A DNA stretch of 64,000 nucleotides, taken from assembly GCF_007858975.2 (NCBI RefSeq), contig NZ_CP042220.2, positions 1,550,001 through 1,614,000 on the forward strand, written 5' to 3'. Below are positions 27,287 through 37,944 of this stretch, in pieces. The notes below the pieces were generated by a model. The model made no database searches and was not told the DNA's origin. It was given only the letters and a program-made list of their open reading frames with translations. Position 1 is the first letter of the stretch; each line of letters opens with the position of its first letter. A program made the position numbers and the translations under genes. This stretch comes from Dickeya poaceiphila. GTDB lineage: Bacteria; Pseudomonadota; Gammaproteobacteria; Enterobacterales; Enterobacteriaceae.

Positions 27287-29369
27287 CCTGGCCTCTTTGC
27301 TCCGCCTACCAGACAATATGAAGGGTTCACAATGGCAGGTTATGGCAGGACCTGTTCTAATATTGCTCATCTTGTCGATGATGGTTCTGCCGTTGCCACC
27401 GTTTGTTCTGGACTTGTTGTTTACGTTTAACATAGCGTTGTCCATCATGGTGCTGCTGGTTGCCATGTTCACTCAGCGTACACTCGATTTTGCCGCATTT
27501 CCCACTATTCTACTGTTTTCAACACTATTGCGTTTATCACTCAACGTCGCATCGACTCGTATCATTCTGATGGATGGACACACCGGAGCCGGTGCTGCAG
27601 GCCATGTAGTTGAAGCATTTGGTCATTTCCTAGTAGGCGGCAATTTTGCTATTGGTATTGTTGTGTTCATTATCCTTGTGCTGATTAACTTTATGGTTAT
27701 CACGAAGGGTGCTGGCCGTATTGCTGAAGTTGGTGCACGCTTTACGCTGGATGGTATGCCTGGTAAACAGATGGCCATTGATGCCGATCTAAATGCCGGC
27801 TTGATTGGTGAAGATGAGGCCAAGAAGCGGCGTTCTGAAGTAACTCAGGAGGCAGATTTTTATGGTTCCATGGATGGTGCCAGTAAGTTTGTGCGTGGTG
27901 ATGCCATCGCTGGGCTGATGATTATGGCTATCAACATTATCGGCGGCCTGCTGGTTGGGGTAGTCCAGCATAATATGGTGTTGGGACAGGCGGTTGAAAA
28001 CTATACGTTGCTGACTATCGGCGATGGCCTGGTCGCGCAAATACCTGCGCTGGTAATTTCAACCGCCGCTGGTGTTATCGTGACCCGAGTCAGTACCGAT
28101 CAGGATGTTGGGCAGCAGATGGTGACTCAGCTGTTCAGTAATCCGAGAGTTATGATCCTGAGTGCTGGGGTGCTGGGGCTGATCGGTTTGGTTCCAGGTA
28201 TGCCTAACTTTGTTTTCTTGCTTTTCACTGCCGCGTTGTTGGGTTTTGCCTGGTGGATTAAAAAAGCGGAAAATAAAACAGCTTTTGCAGCAACTGAAGC
28301 CGCTGCGGCGACACCAGTTGCACCGCAGGTGGTTGAAGCCAGTTGGTCTGATGTGCAGTTGGAAGATCCGCTTGGCATGGAAGTCGGGTATCGCCTGATT
28401 CCGATGGTTGATTTTCAGCAAAATGGCGAGTTGCTTGGTCGTATACGAAGTATCAGAAAGAAATTTGCTCAGGAGATGGGCTTTCTGCCGCCGGTTGTGC
28501 ATATTCGGGATAATTTGGATTTGCAGCCAGCCAGCTACCGTATTTTGATGAAAGGTGTTGAGATTGGCAGTGGCGAGGCTCATCCAGGGCGTTGGATGGC
28601 AATTAATCCGGGAAATGCAGTAGGTACGTTGCCAGGTGATTTGACCAAAGATCCTGCTTTTGGCTTGCCTGCCATCTGGATTGAAAGTGCGTTAAAAGAA
28701 CAAGCGCAAACGCAAGGATATACTGTAGTTGAAGCCAGCACAGTCGTTGCTACTCACCTGAATCATTTACTTAGCTTACATGCCAGTGAATTGTTTGGCC
28801 GACAGGAAGCGCAACAACTGATGGACCGTGTGTCTCAGGAAATGCCGAAGTTGACCGAGGATTTTATTCCTGGAGTAGTGACATTAACGACCTTGCATAA
28901 GGTGCTGCAAAATCTATTAAGCGAACAGGTTTCTATTCGGGATATGCGAACGGTTATTGAAACGTTGGCTGAACATGCACCGGTACAAACTGATCCTAAT
29001 GAACTGACGACAGCTGCGCGTATTGCTCTTGGGCGGGCGATAACACAGCAATGGTTCCCTGGAGATACTGAATTGCAGGTAATTGGTCTTGATGGTGCCT
29101 TGGAACGTCTGCTGTTACAGGCCCTTCAAGGAGGCGGTGGTTTGGAGCCGGGACTAAGCGATAGGTTGTTGGAGCAGGCTCGGCAGGCATTACAACGACA
29201 GGAAGTTTTGGGAGCGCCGCCGGTATTGTTGGTTAACCATGCATTGCGCGGATTGCTATCACGCTTCCTACGCCGTAGCCTGCCGCAGATTGCTGTATTG
29301 TCGAATCTTGAGATCAGTGACAGTCGGCAGATCAGAATGACATCGATGATCGGTGGCGAACTGTCCTAA
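27279..29369 (+). CDS. flhA: Flagellar export apparatus protein FlhA
   Basis: About 696 residues from MANLASLLRLPDNMKGSQWQ, the start that matches E. coli; the frame open upstream belongs to flhB. Eight membrane segments fill residues 20-325. The FHIPEP signature region GAGRIAEVGARFTLDGMPGK and the segment DADLNAGLIGEDEAKKRRSE are intact. The large cytoplasmic domain (about 350-696) forms the nine-membered ring that receives chaperone-substrate complexes. The stop overlaps the flhE start. Confidence 0.97.
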   Translation: MANLASLLRLPDNMKGSQWQVMAGPVLILLILSMMVLPLPPFVLDLLFTFNIALSIMVLLVAMFTQRTLDFAAFPTILLFSTLLRLSLNVASTRIILMDGHTGAGAAGHVVEAFGHFLVGGNFAIGIVVFIILVLINFMVITKGAGRIAEVGARFTLDGMPGKQMAIDADLNAGLIGEDEAKKRRSEVTQEADFYGSMDGASKFVRGDAIAGLMIMAINIIGGLLVGVVQHNMVLGQAVENYTLLTIGDGLVAQIPALVISTAAGVIVTRVSTDQDVGQQMVTQLFSNPRVMILSAGVLGLIGLVPGMPNFVFLLFTAALLGFAWWIKKAENKTAFAATEAAAATPVAPQVVEASWSDVQLEDPLGMEVGYRLIPMVDFQQNGELLGRIRSIRKKFAQEMGFLPPVVHIRDNLDLQPASYRILMKGVEIGSGEAHPGRWMAINPGNAVGTLPGDLTKDPAFGLPAIWIESALKEQAQTQGYTVVEASTVVATHLNHLLSLHASELFGRQEAQQLMDRVSQEMPKLTEDFIPGVVTLTTLHKVLQNLLSEQVSIRDMRTVIETLAEHAPVQTDPNELTTAARIALGRAITQQWFPGDTELQVIGLDGALERLLLQALQGGGGLEPGLSDRLLEQARQALQRQEVLGAPPVLLVNHALRGLLSRFLRRSLPQIAVLSNLEISDSRQIRMTSMIGGELS

Positions 29370-29791
29370 TGAAAAAAAGAATGATGGCCGCATTTTGGGG
29401 AATGGCGCCAGCAATGTTGTCGCTTAGTGCCCACGCCCAAGAAGGTGGATGGAATGCAAGTCTATCCGGGCCATCATTCCAATACAAAGGGATATTGGCA
29501 TCTTCTCCGGGTCTGCTTCCTCCCTCTGGATTGGGGGTAACAGCCACTCAGTCCGTGACTATAATCTACTGGCGCTATCAACTGAAATCTCCCGCACCGA
29601 TAGATCTTGCTGTTAAACTCTGTGCGATTAATCGCTGTGTCAATCTGGATGGCGCAAGTGGTCAGACTTATGGTTTGCAAGGGATACCTGCCGACAGTGA
29701 ATTCAGGATGCTATTTTATGTGCCAGGATCCGGGCGGATGGGCACATCAGTTGAGGTAGTATCTAATGAAATCTCGGTAAATTATAGGTGA
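29369..29791 (+). CDS. flhE: Flagellar protein FlhE (periplasmic)
   Basis: A 140-residue protein with a signal peptide (MKKRMMAAFWGMAPAMLSLS, cleaved after AHA). The mature part is beta-rich (ATQSVTIIYWRYQL) with two cysteines (LCAINRCVN) that can form a disulphide. FlhE is not needed for basic flagellum assembly; in Salmonella it has been linked to preventing proton leak through the export gate. It is coupled to flhA by TAATG and ends the flhBAE operon. Confidence 0.9.
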   Translation: MKKRMMAAFWGMAPAMLSLSAHAQEGGWNASLSGPSFQYKGILASSPGLLPPSGLGVTATQSVTIIYWRYQLKSPAPIDLAVKLCAINRCVNLDGASGQTYGLQGIPADSEFRMLFYVPGSGRMGTSVEVVSNEISVNYR

Positions 29792-29851
29792 TTCGTCAAG
29801 AATATTTACGCTGGGTTTTTATCGCATAATACGTTGGTGTTGTAGAGAGCG

Positions 29852-30289
29852 TTAGCTAATGATACGCCGACCAGAAAGAGAATTACTACGCGATTGACCA
29901 TCTGGTCCGTACAAAGGTTGGGCATTATGCGGTTTTAATACTGCCAGTGCTTTTTCATTATGATCGAGGTGATAACCAAGCAATAAACCATTATGCTGAT
30001 TTTTATCACGTAATGTTTCAGTCAATTCAGTAATCTGTTGCCAGATTTCGGATACAACAGGATGGGTAGTATAAGGGGCGGTCACCCGTAAAGCAGACTC
30101 TCCTTGCAGTCGGATTTTATCCAAATGCTGGATAGTCGTTAACAGCGAATTCTTCTTATCGGTAATCACTTGCAGAGCAGGTCCATTAACATGACCAGCA
30201 CAGAGCAACAATTGCTCATCCGATAGCACAACTCCAAGTTCACGCATATTGAGCAGCAGTTGTTCTAACAGCTTTACAAGTTTTTCCAT
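29852..30289 (-). CDS. flgN: Flagellar export chaperone FlgN
   Basis: About 145 residues starting MEKLVKLLEQLLLNMRELGV. A helical chaperone for the hook-filament junction proteins FlgK and FlgL, with leucine- and glutamine-rich heptads. The ATG at 30289 was chosen because upstream residues belong to flgM; the gap to the flgM stop is four bases. The end, GRRIIS, is complete. The flgMN order is as in E. coli. Confidence 0.9.
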   Translation of the reverse strand: MEKLVKLLEQLLLNMRELGVVLSDEQLLLCAGHVNGPALQVITDKKNSLLTTIQHLDKIRLQGESALRVTAPYTTHPVVSEIWQQITELTETLRDKNQHNGLLLGYHLDHNEKALAVLKPHNAQPLYGPDGQSRSNSLSGRRIIS

Positions 30290-30293
30290 AAAA

Positions 30294-30593
30294 TTAATCG
30301 CCTGAAACCAAGTCCTGTGCATCTTTAAGCAATGCATCAGCAATTTTACCAACGTTCATTTTCAATGAACCGTTACGAATAGCCTGCTTCAGCGTTTCTA
30401 CGCGTTGGATATCGATATCCTGAGATGACGGTTGCATCAGTTTGGACTGAGCATCACTCAGTTTAACCTGAGTGCCAGCCACACCGCTCTGTTGCCCGGT
30501 TTCTTCTTTGCGTTTTAATTTGCTCACATCGCCAGTATCCCAGGATTGAGCTGGGTTTACTGGATTGACTGATTGGGTCCGATCAATGCTCAT
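30294..30593 (-). CDS. flgM: Anti-sigma28 factor FlgM
   Basis: A 99-residue, mostly polar and probably disordered protein, MSIDRTQSVNPVNPAQSWDT on, with the C-terminal sigma28-binding helices VETLKQAIRNGSLKMNVGKI and ADALLKDAQDLV. It holds FliA inactive until the hook is complete and is then exported. A sigma28 promoter lies 107-141 bases upstream in addition to read-through from flgA. Confidence 0.95.
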   Translation of the reverse strand: MSIDRTQSVNPVNPAQSWDTGDVSKLKRKEETGQQSGVAGTQVKLSDAQSKLMQPSSQDIDIQRVETLKQAIRNGSLKMNVGKIADALLKDAQDLVSGD

Positions 30594-30707
30594 GGTAGTG
30601 TGCTCATGTCATAACAAGGTATGAAGATGATAATCTAGGAAATAGTATCTATTTCCTAAACTGGTGCTTCATTTTAACCAGTATTATCATCAGTGACTAT
30701 GTTCATC

Positions 30708-30734
30708 ATATCGGCAGCAATGAGCATTACTTTA
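30708..30734 (-). promoter_or_regulatory. Sigma28 promoter of flgMN
   Basis: On the minus strand TAAAGTAA, 11 bases, GCCGATAT. It fits the FliA consensus and lies between flgA and flgM, where Salmonella has its class III flgM promoter. Confidence 0.8.
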
Positions 30735-30739
30735 GCAAA

Positions 30740-31408
30740 TTATTGTGAGATCAGAATAATCCCATCGTTAGTAGCAATACCCGATACGAGCTGCCCTGAA
30801 GCCGTACGAGCCCTTACTGACTGACCTGATGCTGCATTGTTCATGGCTTTTCCTTCACTGCGCACGCTAAAGCCATTTCCCTGGGCCAGGATTTGTACGG
30901 TTTGCCCTGCATGGATCACCCAAGGTTTTCTAATCATAGCTTGCGTAATGGCTTGACCTGGTGCGATATCTCGCAATGCTACCGCACCCTGAGCTTCCTC
31001 CAGAGAGAACAGAGTATGCGAGGGAAGCTGATCAATTCTGCCTCGGATGGTTCGAATATCTCCCGATGCCAGCACTGCTCCCCGACTGACAGGAGCCGCC
31101 GCCGCCACATAATTGCCGGTAACTTGCACTTCGACCTGAATAAAGCGCCGATCCTGATTACAACGGACAGATACGGAAAGATTGCCCCATGCTCTTGCAT
31201 TTCCCGGCAGCGAAATTTGCGGATTTTCACAAGCAGGCCATTGGGCTTCAGGCGTTTTCACGAATACATTCACAGTATTCGATGAGCCTTTAAAATTATC
31301 TGAAAAGAAACGAGATAATTGTGATGCGAGATCGGCAGCATTCACCAGCACTGGAGCAATTAGCAGGCCTAAAATCGATAACTGTATGTATTTTCTGATA
31401 TCCTGCAT
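30740..31408 (-). CDS. flgA: P-ring assembly chaperone FlgA
   Basis: About 222 residues from MQDIRKYIQLSILGLLIAPV. The signal peptide ends at VNA. The SAF-like domain (about 100-160, APVSRGAVLASGDIRTIRG) and the C-terminal domain (GQTVQILAQGNGFSVRSEGK) are as in the family. FlgA is the periplasmic chaperone for FlgI. A TTG start 24 bases upstream is possible but places charged residues before the signal peptide. It is divergent from flgB with 164 bases between, where class II promoters for both should lie. Confidence 0.93.
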   Translation of the reverse strand: MQDIRKYIQLSILGLLIAPVLVNAADLASQLSRFFSDNFKGSSNTVNVFVKTPEAQWPACENPQISLPGNARAWGNLSVSVRCNQDRRFIQVEVQVTGNYVAAAAPVSRGAVLASGDIRTIRGRIDQLPSHTLFSLEEAQGAVALRDIAPGQAITQAMIRKPWVIHAGQTVQILAQGNGFSVRSEGKAMNNAASGQSVRARTASGQLVSGIATNDGIILISQ

Positions 31409-31572
31409 CAGTATTCTGCTCTCCAACCCCAATCATTCCACGTTACCAGTTTAGCGGTACTTGCTTACCGTTAAGGCAATAAATAGCACTTCATTCTATG
31501 TCTATTCAGACGATGATTTTGACAGGATGAGAATTATCCTACACGAACTAAAAATTAAATTGCGGAGGGAGT

Positions 31573-31992
31573 ATGCTCGATAAATTAGATGCCGCGCTAC
31601 GGTTTCAGCAAGAGGCGTTGAATCTCCGTGCCCAGCGTCAGGAAATTTTGGCTGCCAACATTGCTAATGCGGATACTCCTGGCTATCAGGCTCGTGACAT
31701 TGATTTTGCCAAGGAACTGAACAAAGTGATGGAACAGGGACGCGTTAGCGGTCAATCCGTGTCACTGAGCCTGACGTCCTCACGCCACATTCCCGCTCAG
31801 AAGTTACAGCAGCCTGAGCTCGATCTGCTCTACCGTGTCCCGACGCAGCCCGCTCTTGATGGAAACACCGTTGACATGGATCGCGAGCGTACCAACTTCG
31901 CGGATAACAGTTTCAAGTATCAGGGTAGTCTGACGCTTATCAGTGGGCAGATCAAAGGTATGATGTCGGTACTTCAGTCCGGATCGTCATAA
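31573..31992 (+). CDS. flgB: Proximal rod protein FlgB
   Basis: A 139-residue rod subunit, [20 protein letters not shown] on. The rod-type N-motif [20 protein letters not shown] and the C-terminal [20 protein letters not shown] coil are clear. GGAGGGAGT precedes the ATG. It heads the flgBCDEFGHIJ operon. Confidence 0.96.
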   Translation: MLDKLDAALRFQQEALNLRAQRQEILAANIANADTPGYQARDIDFAKELNKVMEQGRVSGQSVSLSLTSSRHIPAQKLQQPELDLLYRVPTQPALDGNTVDMDRERTNFADNSFKYQGSLTLISGQIKGMMSVLQSGSS

Positions 31993-32025
31993 TAGCATTG
32001 ATGGCAGATATAAGGTTGATGTCTC

Positions 32026-32430
32026 ATGTCGTTACTTAATATTTTTGATATTTCCGGTTCGGCGCTCTCCGCCCAGTCTCAACGCCTCAACGTCAGTGCC
32101 AGTAATCTGGCTAACGCTGACAGCGTTACAGGCCCAGATGGACAGCCCTATCGCGCTAAGCAGGTAGTTTTTGAAGTCGACTCTGCTCCGGGGCAAGCGA
32201 CAGGTGGTGTGAAGGTTGCCAAGGTAATTGAAGATCCTTCTCCGGAAAAACTTGTCTATCAGCCGGGCAATCCGTTGGCTGACGCCAAAGGCTATGTCCG
32301 CATGCCAAATGTGAATCCCGTCAATGAAATGGTTAATACCATCTCAGCGTCCCGAAGCTATCAGGCGAATGTGGAAGTATTGAATACCACAAAAGCGATG
32401 ATGCTGAAGACATTAACTATTGGTCAGTAA
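32026..32430 (+). CDS. flgC: Proximal rod protein FlgC
   Basis: A 134-residue rod protein: [36 protein letters not shown] and the C-terminal [20 protein letters not shown] coil. It assembles with FlgB and FlgF in the proximal rod. It follows flgB by 33 bases. Confidence 0.96.
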   Translation: MSLLNIFDISGSALSAQSQRLNVSASNLANADSVTGPDGQPYRAKQVVFEVDSAPGQATGGVKVAKVIEDPSPEKLVYQPGNPLADAKGYVRMPNVNPVNEMVNTISASRSYQANVEVLNTTKAMMLKTLTIGQ

Positions 32431-32442
32431 TCTGGAGAATAC

Positions 32443-33114
32443 ATGGCTACCACATCTTCTGTCAGTAATGTCCAAAATACGACATCGACGACGTCCACAT
32501 CGACCGTCAGCGGGAATACCAGCGCTGACTTACAGAACAGCTTTCTAACCCTCTTGGTCGCTCAGCTAAAGAATCAGGACCCGACTAATCCGATGGATAA
32601 TAACCAACTGTTGTCTCAGTTGGCGCAGTTAAACACGGTGAGCGGTATTGAAAAGTTGAATACCACGCTGGGATCTATTTCTACTCAAATCAATAGTAAC
32701 CAATCTATTCAGGCATCGTCGTTGATTGGTCATGGCGTGCTGGTACCTGGAACCAAAGTGCTGGTGGGTAAAGAAACGGCTACGCCGTTCGGCGTTGAAC
32801 TGGAAAGTGCCGCTGAGAACGTCACCATCAATATCACTGATAGTTCTGGCAAAGTTGTTCACAGTATGGACCTGGGCGCGCTTAGTGCCGGGGTACATGC
32901 CTATTCTTGGGATGGCAAAGCATCTGATGGTACTACTGCACCAGATGGTGCTTATACGATCTCGGTTTCAGCTACATCCAATGGTGCTCAGCAGGTTGCA
33001 GAACCGCTGAACTATGCGTATGTGAATGGTGTAGTCAGCAGCAGCAACGGAGCGTTGTTGGATCTGGGCCTTAGTGGTCAGTCTACCTTGGATAACGTAC
33101 GCCAGATTTTGTAA
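32443..33114 (+). CDS. flgD: Hook-capping protein FlgD
   Basis: A 223-residue scaffold that caps the growing hook and is then discarded. The N-terminal motif LQNSFLTLLVAQLKNQDPTN and PMDNNQLLSQLAQLNTVSGI is typical; the C-terminal half has the FlgD Ig-like fold (AGVHAYSWDGKASDGT, APDGAYTISVSA). A TGGAGAATAC site precedes the ATG. The N-terminal Ser/Thr-rich stretch (about 1-25) is probably the disordered export signal. Confidence 0.95.
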   Translation: MATTSSVSNVQNTTSTTSTSTVSGNTSADLQNSFLTLLVAQLKNQDPTNPMDNNQLLSQLAQLNTVSGIEKLNTTLGSISTQINSNQSIQASSLIGHGVLVPGTKVLVGKETATPFGVELESAAENVTINITDSSGKVVHSMDLGALSAGVHAYSWDGKASDGTTAPDGAYTISVSATSNGAQQVAEPLNYAYVNGVVSSSNGALLDLGLSGQSTLDNVRQIL

Positions 33115-33181
33115 TAGTTACGGATTATAACGCGCGTCACTTTCTAGTGAATAACAGTTCATCAATATTCAGGAGAGCACT

Positions 33182-34381
33182 ATGAGCTTTTCTCAGGCGG
33201 TCAGTGGATTAAATGCTGCCTCTAACAATCTGGACGTAATTGGCAACAATATAGCCAACTCCGCTACTGTAGGTTTCAAAGCTAGTAATATTTCTTTTGC
33301 TGATATGTATGCTGGTTCCAACGTGGGTTTGGGAACACGAGTGGCATCCGTACTGCAGGATTTTAGCAATGGTTCTATTACTAGTACGTCTCGCTCGTTG
33401 GATGTAGCTATCAACGGTAATGGCTTTTATCGCCTGCTCAACACCAACGGCAGTGTGGCTTACAGCCGTAATGGTCAGTTCACGTTGGATAGCAATCGTA
33501 ATATTGTCAATGCACAGGGCCTGCAGTTGACTGGCTATCCCGCTACCGGGACGCCGCCAGCAATTCAGAAAGGGGCCGATCCGGTTGGTTTGAGCATTCC
33601 GGAAACCACTATGTCGGCCAAGGCTACCGGCACTGCGTCGATCATTGCCAGCCTGAACTCGTCAGACGGCACAAATACCTGGAACGCTACTAACCCGACC
33701 AACACCTCAAACTACAAAGGTTCTATCACTACCTACGACAGTTTGGGTAATGCGCATAACTTCGCACTCTATTTCGTGAAAACCGCAGCTAATAGCTGGG
33801 ATGTTTATGCACAAGACACCAGTATCACTGGTGCGGGCTTCCAGGGGCCAACCACACTGTCTTTCAATAGCAGCGGCGCACTGACTACAACGACACCAGC
33901 GACGATTAGTATGGCAACATTGAACGGTTCTGCAGCCAGCACGTTTACTCTGGCGTTTACCGGCTCTGTTCAGCAAAACAGCGGTTCCAACAGCACCAAA
34001 ACACCAACACAGGATGGCTATGAACCAGGCGAATTGACGGGTTATAGCATCAGTGAAGACGGTAGTGTCATTGGCTCTTATTCCAATAAGAAGACCCAAC
34101 TTCTAGGGCAGATTGCACTGGCTAACTTTGCCAACCCGGAAGGACTTGCTCCGCAGGGTGACAACGTATGGGGCGCGACTGACAAATCTGGTCAGGCCGT
34201 AGTGGACCTGGCAGGCACCGGTAACCTTGGAAAACTCGTGGGTAAAGCTACCGAAAGTTCTAACGTCGATATGAGTAAGGAATTGGTGAACATGATTGTT
34301 GCTCAACGTAACTATCAGTCCAATGCCCAGACCATTAAAACGCAGGATCAGATACTTAATACGCTGGTTAACCTGCGCTAA
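33182..34381 (+). CDS. flgE: Flagellar hook protein FlgE
   Basis: A 399-residue hook subunit, close to E. coli (402). The N-terminus has SGLNAASNNLDVIGNNIANS, with SATVGFKASNISFAD just after; the surface domain is rich in Thr, Ser and Gly; the C-terminus ends VDMSKELVNMIVAQRNYQSN, AQTIKTQDQILNTLVNLR. The coil-forming ends are complete. GGAGAGC lies before the ATG. Confidence 0.97.
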   Translation: MSFSQAVSGLNAASNNLDVIGNNIANSATVGFKASNISFADMYAGSNVGLGTRVASVLQDFSNGSITSTSRSLDVAINGNGFYRLLNTNGSVAYSRNGQFTLDSNRNIVNAQGLQLTGYPATGTPPAIQKGADPVGLSIPETTMSAKATGTASIIASLNSSDGTNTWNATNPTNTSNYKGSITTYDSLGNAHNFALYFVKTAANSWDVYAQDTSITGAGFQGPTTLSFNSSGALTTTTPATISMATLNGSAASTFTLAFTGSVQQNSGSNSTKTPTQDGYEPGELTGYSISEDGSVIGSYSNKKTQLLGQIALANFANPEGLAPQGDNVWGATDKSGQAVVDLAGTGNLGKLVGKATESSNVDMSKELVNMIVAQRNYQSNAQTIKTQDQILNTLVNLR

Positions 34382-34402
34382 TTATTGTAACGGGGATATT
34401 GC

Positions 34403-35158
34403 ATGGATCACGCTATCTATACAGCAATGGGCGCTGCAAGTCAGACGTTGGAACAGCAAGCCATTACGTCGAACAATATGGCTAACGCCTCGACGCCGGG
34501 TTTTCGTGCACAACTGGCTGCGATGCGTGCTGTGCCGATCCAGGGTGCCTCTAATGAGACGCGTACACTGGTGATATCATCGACACCTGGGGCTGATTCG
34601 ACCCCAGGATCCATGGATTATACCGGTCGTTCGATGGATGTTGCGTTATCACAAGATGGTTGGTTAGCGGTTCGCGTTGCGGATGGCAGTGAGGCTTATA
34701 CTCGCAACGGTAATATGGAAATTAACGCTAACGGGCAATTAGCTATTCAGGGAAACGTGGTGATGGGGGATGGCGGTCCAATCGACGTGCCGCCCCAGAC
34801 GCAGATCACTATAGGTCCCGATGGTACTATTAATGCGCTGAATCCCAGTGATGCGGCGAATACGGTTACTCCAATCGGTCGCCTTAAACTAGTTAAAGCG
34901 ACTGCTAGAGATGTGGTCCGTGGTGACGACGGTTTTTTCCGTGTTTCCCCTGCTGCGCAACAACAACGTGGCACGGTATTACAGAATGACGCAACAGTCA
35001 GGGTAATGCCTGGGGTGGTGGAAGGTAGTAACGTCAATACGGTTGAATCGATGGTGGAGATGATTTCCAACGCACGCCGTTTTGAGATGCAGATGAAAGT
35101 GATTAGCAACGTTGATGATAATACACAGCGTGCTAATCAGATACTTGCAATGAATTAA
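34403..35158 (+). CDS. flgF: Proximal rod protein FlgF
   Basis: A 251-residue rod protein beginning [20 protein letters not shown] with [20 protein letters not shown]. The body has the FlgF/FlgG beta domain ([20 protein letters not shown]), and the C-terminus [20 protein letters not shown]. It lies between flgE and flgG with short gaps. Confidence 0.96.
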   Translation: MDHAIYTAMGAASQTLEQQAITSNNMANASTPGFRAQLAAMRAVPIQGASNETRTLVISSTPGADSTPGSMDYTGRSMDVALSQDGWLAVRVADGSEAYTRNGNMEINANGQLAIQGNVVMGDGGPIDVPPQTQITIGPDGTINALNPSDAANTVTPIGRLKLVKATARDVVRGDDGFFRVSPAAQQQRGTVLQNDATVRVMPGVVEGSNVNTVESMVEMISNARRFEMQMKVISNVDDNTQRANQILAMN

Positions 35159-35184
35159 GTGCCCTTGCGCACAGGAGTGACTCG

Positions 35185-35967
35185 ATGATCCGTTCTTTAT
35201 GGATTGCCAAAACCGGTCTGAACGCCCAGCAAACCAATATGGATGTTATATCCAACAACCTGGCGAACGTCAGCACTAATGGTTTTAAGCGTCAGCGTGC
35301 CGTATTTGAAGACCTTATGTATCAAACTGTACGCCAGCCGGGGGCCCAGTCTTCAGAACAGACTACTCTGCCGTCAGGTTTACAACTGGGGACAGGGGTG
35401 CGCCCGGTGGCAACCGAGCGAATTCACACGCAAGGTTCTTTTTCCGAAACTGGTAATGTCAAGGATATGGCTATCAAAGGCGCAGGCTTCTTTCAGGTGC
35501 TGATGCCGGATGGCACGACGGCATACACCCGTGACGGCTCCTTCCAGCAGGACTCTAATGGTCAGTTAGTGACATCTAGCGGTTTTCAGGTTCAGCCAGT
35601 TATTACTATTCCAGCGAACTCTAGCAACCTGACGGTAGGCCGCGATGGGGTAGTCACCGTAACCCAGCAGGGACAGACTGCTCCTATCCAAATCGGGCAG
35701 CTCAACCTGGCGATGTTTATCAATGAAGCAGGTCTGGAGAACCTTGGGGAAAACCTGTATGCGGAAACTGCCAGTTCCGGAGCACCAACCCAAAGTACGC
35801 CGGGTCTGAATGGCGCAGGCCTCATTTATCAGAAATTTGTTGAAACATCAAACGTGAATGTCGCTGAAGAGTTGGTCTCGATGATTCAGACTCAACGGGC
35901 GTATGAAATTAACAGTAAGGCAATCTCTTCCACGGACCAAATGTTGCAGAAACTGACCCAACTGTAA
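35185..35967 (+). CDS. flgG: Distal rod protein FlgG
   Basis: A 260-residue protein, the length of E. coli FlgG, starting [20 protein letters not shown] and [20 protein letters not shown]. It has the FlgG-specific stretch [20 protein letters not shown] and the C-terminus [20 protein letters not shown]. Together these make the distal rod inside the L and P rings. ACAGGAGTGACTCG is the ribosome-binding region. Confidence 0.97.
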   Translation: MIRSLWIAKTGLNAQQTNMDVISNNLANVSTNGFKRQRAVFEDLMYQTVRQPGAQSSEQTTLPSGLQLGTGVRPVATERIHTQGSFSETGNVKDMAIKGAGFFQVLMPDGTTAYTRDGSFQQDSNGQLVTSSGFQVQPVITIPANSSNLTVGRDGVVTVTQQGQTAPIQIGQLNLAMFINEAGLENLGENLYAETASSGAPTQSTPGLNGAGLIYQKFVETSNVNVAEELVSMIQTQRAYEINSKAISSTDQMLQKLTQL

Positions 35968-36098
35968 TTCTTCATTGGGCATTTTTGTTTGCGTTTAAGG
36001 TGGCATTTTACTGATTTGCGATTGGTTGCAGATGGGTGAGGTGGCCACCTGATTCAATCTGTAGACAGATTACTGAAAGTAAGGCGATACCTGTAGTG

Positions 36099-36818
36099 AT
36101 GATGAATACAAAGTCGGTTGCTGCTCTGCAGCCATGTCGGCCACGTTTGCTGGCATATGTGATGATGTTAACGCTGTCAGGTTGCGCCTACGTTCCGCAC
36201 GACAAAGTTGTGACAGGGCCAACAACAGCGCAGCCTACACCGCCTTTGCAGGCTATCCCCAATGGGTCCATTTTTCAGGCTGGGCAAGCAATGAATTATG
36301 GCTATCAGCCGATGTTTGAGGACCGGCGCCCACGCAATGTAGGAGATACGCTGACTATTGTTCTGCAGGAAAACGTCAGCGCCAGTAAGAATTCGTCGGC
36401 GAATGCCAGTCGTAATGCATCCGGCTCCTTTGGTATGACCGTTACGCCACGCGCGTTGGAAGGGCCTTTGGGTAATAACCGGGCTGCGTTTAACGCTACT
36501 GGCAAAGATGATTTTACCGGTAAAGGTGGTGCCAACGCGAATAACACTTTCACCGGTACTATCACGGTTACTGTGGATCAGGTGCTGACCAACGGTAACT
36601 TGCATGTTGTGGGCGAAAAACAAATTGCAGTTAATCAGGGAACTGAATTTATCCGTTTCTCCGGGGTGGTAAACCCAAGGACTATCAGCGGCAGCAATAC
36701 TGTAGCATCAACACAGGTAGCGGATGCTCGTATGGAGTATGTGGGCAATGGCTACATTAATGAAACACAGACTATGGGCTGGCTGCAGCGGTTCTTCCTT
36801 AATGTTTCGCCGTTCTAA
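36099..36818 (+). CDS. flgH: L-ring lipoprotein FlgH
   Basis: About 239 residues. An N-terminal signal ends in the lipobox LTLSGC, the Cys being residue 29 from the ATG at 36099. The conserved core is [40 protein letters not shown] and [18 protein letters not shown]. It forms the outer-membrane ring. Starts at 36096 (GTG), 36099 and 36102 are all possible; a longer frame upstream lacks a signal-peptide-like beginning. flgI follows 16 bases later. Confidence 0.94.
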   Translation: MMNTKSVAALQPCRPRLLAYVMMLTLSGCAYVPHDKVVTGPTTAQPTPPLQAIPNGSIFQAGQAMNYGYQPMFEDRRPRNVGDTLTIVLQENVSASKNSSANASRNASGSFGMTVTPRALEGPLGNNRAAFNATGKDDFTGKGGANANNTFTGTITVTVDQVLTNGNLHVVGEKQIAVNQGTEFIRFSGVVNPRTISGSNTVASTQVADARMEYVGNGYINETQTMGWLQRFFLNVSPF

Positions 36819-36834
36819 ATTGATGAGGCATATA

Positions 36835-37944
36835 ATGCGGATCTCTTCATTGTTTACCCTTATTCTTGCTGTGCTGATGATGGTAACTCCGCCAGTATCA
36901 GCTGAACGTATCCGCGATCTGGTGAGTATTCAGGGCGTACGTGATAACGCGCTTATTGGTTATGGTCTGGTGGTGGGATTGGATGGCACTGGTGACCAGA
37001 CTACGCAGACACCGTTCACCACACAGAGTTTGAACAATATGCTCTCCCAAATGGGGATCACTGTTCCTGCCGGCACCAACATGCAGTTGAAAAATGTGGC
37101 TGCGGTGATGGTTACCGCTAAATTGCCTCCGTTTGCTCGTGCAGGCCAGTCAGTTGATGTAGTGGTCTCTTCTATGGGGAATGCTAAGAGCTTGCGTGGC
37201 GGTACATTGCTGATGACGCCGCTAAAAGGTGTTGATAATCAGGTCTACGCCATTGCGCAAGGTAACTTGTTGATCGGCGGTGCTGGTGCTTCTGCAGGAG
37301 GTAGCAGTGTACAGGTCAATCAGCTTTCTGGCGGACGCATTACCAATGGTGCAGTTATTGAGCGTGAGCTGCCTAGTACATTTGGTACTGGAAATACTAT
37401 CATGCTGCAATTGAATCAGGATGATTTTACGATGGCGCAGAGTATCAGCGATGCCATCAACCGATTTAGCCGTGGGGGTACTGCGACCCCGCTAGATTCT
37501 CGCACCATCCGAGTTGTAGTGCCGTCAGGCAATAGTTCTCAGGTTCGTTTTCTGGCGGATATGCAAAATATTGAGGTCAATGTCGGTACACTGGATGCCA
37601 AGGTTATCATTAACTCCCGTACGGGTTCTGTAGTGATGAACCGCAATGTCCAACTGGAAAATTGCGCGGTAGCTCAGGGAAATCTGTCTGTCACCATTAA
37701 TCAGCAAAATACTGTCAGTCAGCCGAACACGCCACTGGCGGGAGGGCAGACAGTGGTGACGCCACAAACGGAAATTTCCATGCGTCAGGAGGGGGGGGCA
37801 CTGCAGCGGGTAAACTCAAGTGCTAATCTCAACAGTGTGGTCAGAGCACTGAACTCTCTGGGGGCAACACCAATGGATTTGATGTCGATTCTTCAGGCAA
37901 TGGAAAGCGCTGGCTGCCTGAGAGCTAAGTTGGAAATTATCTGA
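36835..37944 (+). CDS. flgI: P-ring protein FlgI
   Basis: About 369 residues. The signal peptide [20 protein letters not shown] ends at VSA, leaving [15 protein letters not shown] as mature start. The ATG at 36835 was chosen because GAGG lies seven bases upstream and homology begins there; the frame upstream runs through flgH. Family motifs [19 protein letters not shown] and [20 protein letters not shown] are present. It forms the periplasmic ring with help from FlgA. The stop overlaps the flgJ start. Confidence 0.95.
   Translation: MRISSLFTLILAVLMMVTPPVSAERIRDLVSIQGVRDNALIGYGLVVGLDGTGDQTTQTPFTTQSLNNMLSQMGITVPAGTNMQLKNVAAVMVTAKLPPFARAGQSVDVVVSSMGNAKSLRGGTLLMTPLKGVDNQVYAIAQGNLLIGGAGASAGGSSVQVNQLSGGRITNGAVIERELPSTFGTGNTIMLQLNQDDFTMAQSISDAINRFSRGGTATPLDSRTIRVVVPSGNSSQVRFLADMQNIEVNVGTLDAKVIINSRTGSVVMNRNVQLENCAVAQGNLSVTINQQNTVSQPNTPLAGGQTVVTPQTEISMRQEGGALQRVNSSANLNSVVRALNSLGATPMDLMSILQAMESAGCLRAKLEII

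Noticed and set aside
28059-28583. Long antisense frame opposite flhA
   Set aside because: flhA is certain on the other strand; the antisense product looks random, rich in His, Asn and Ser.
36177-36623. 148-residue antisense frame opposite flgH
   Set aside because: Shadow of a well-conserved gene.
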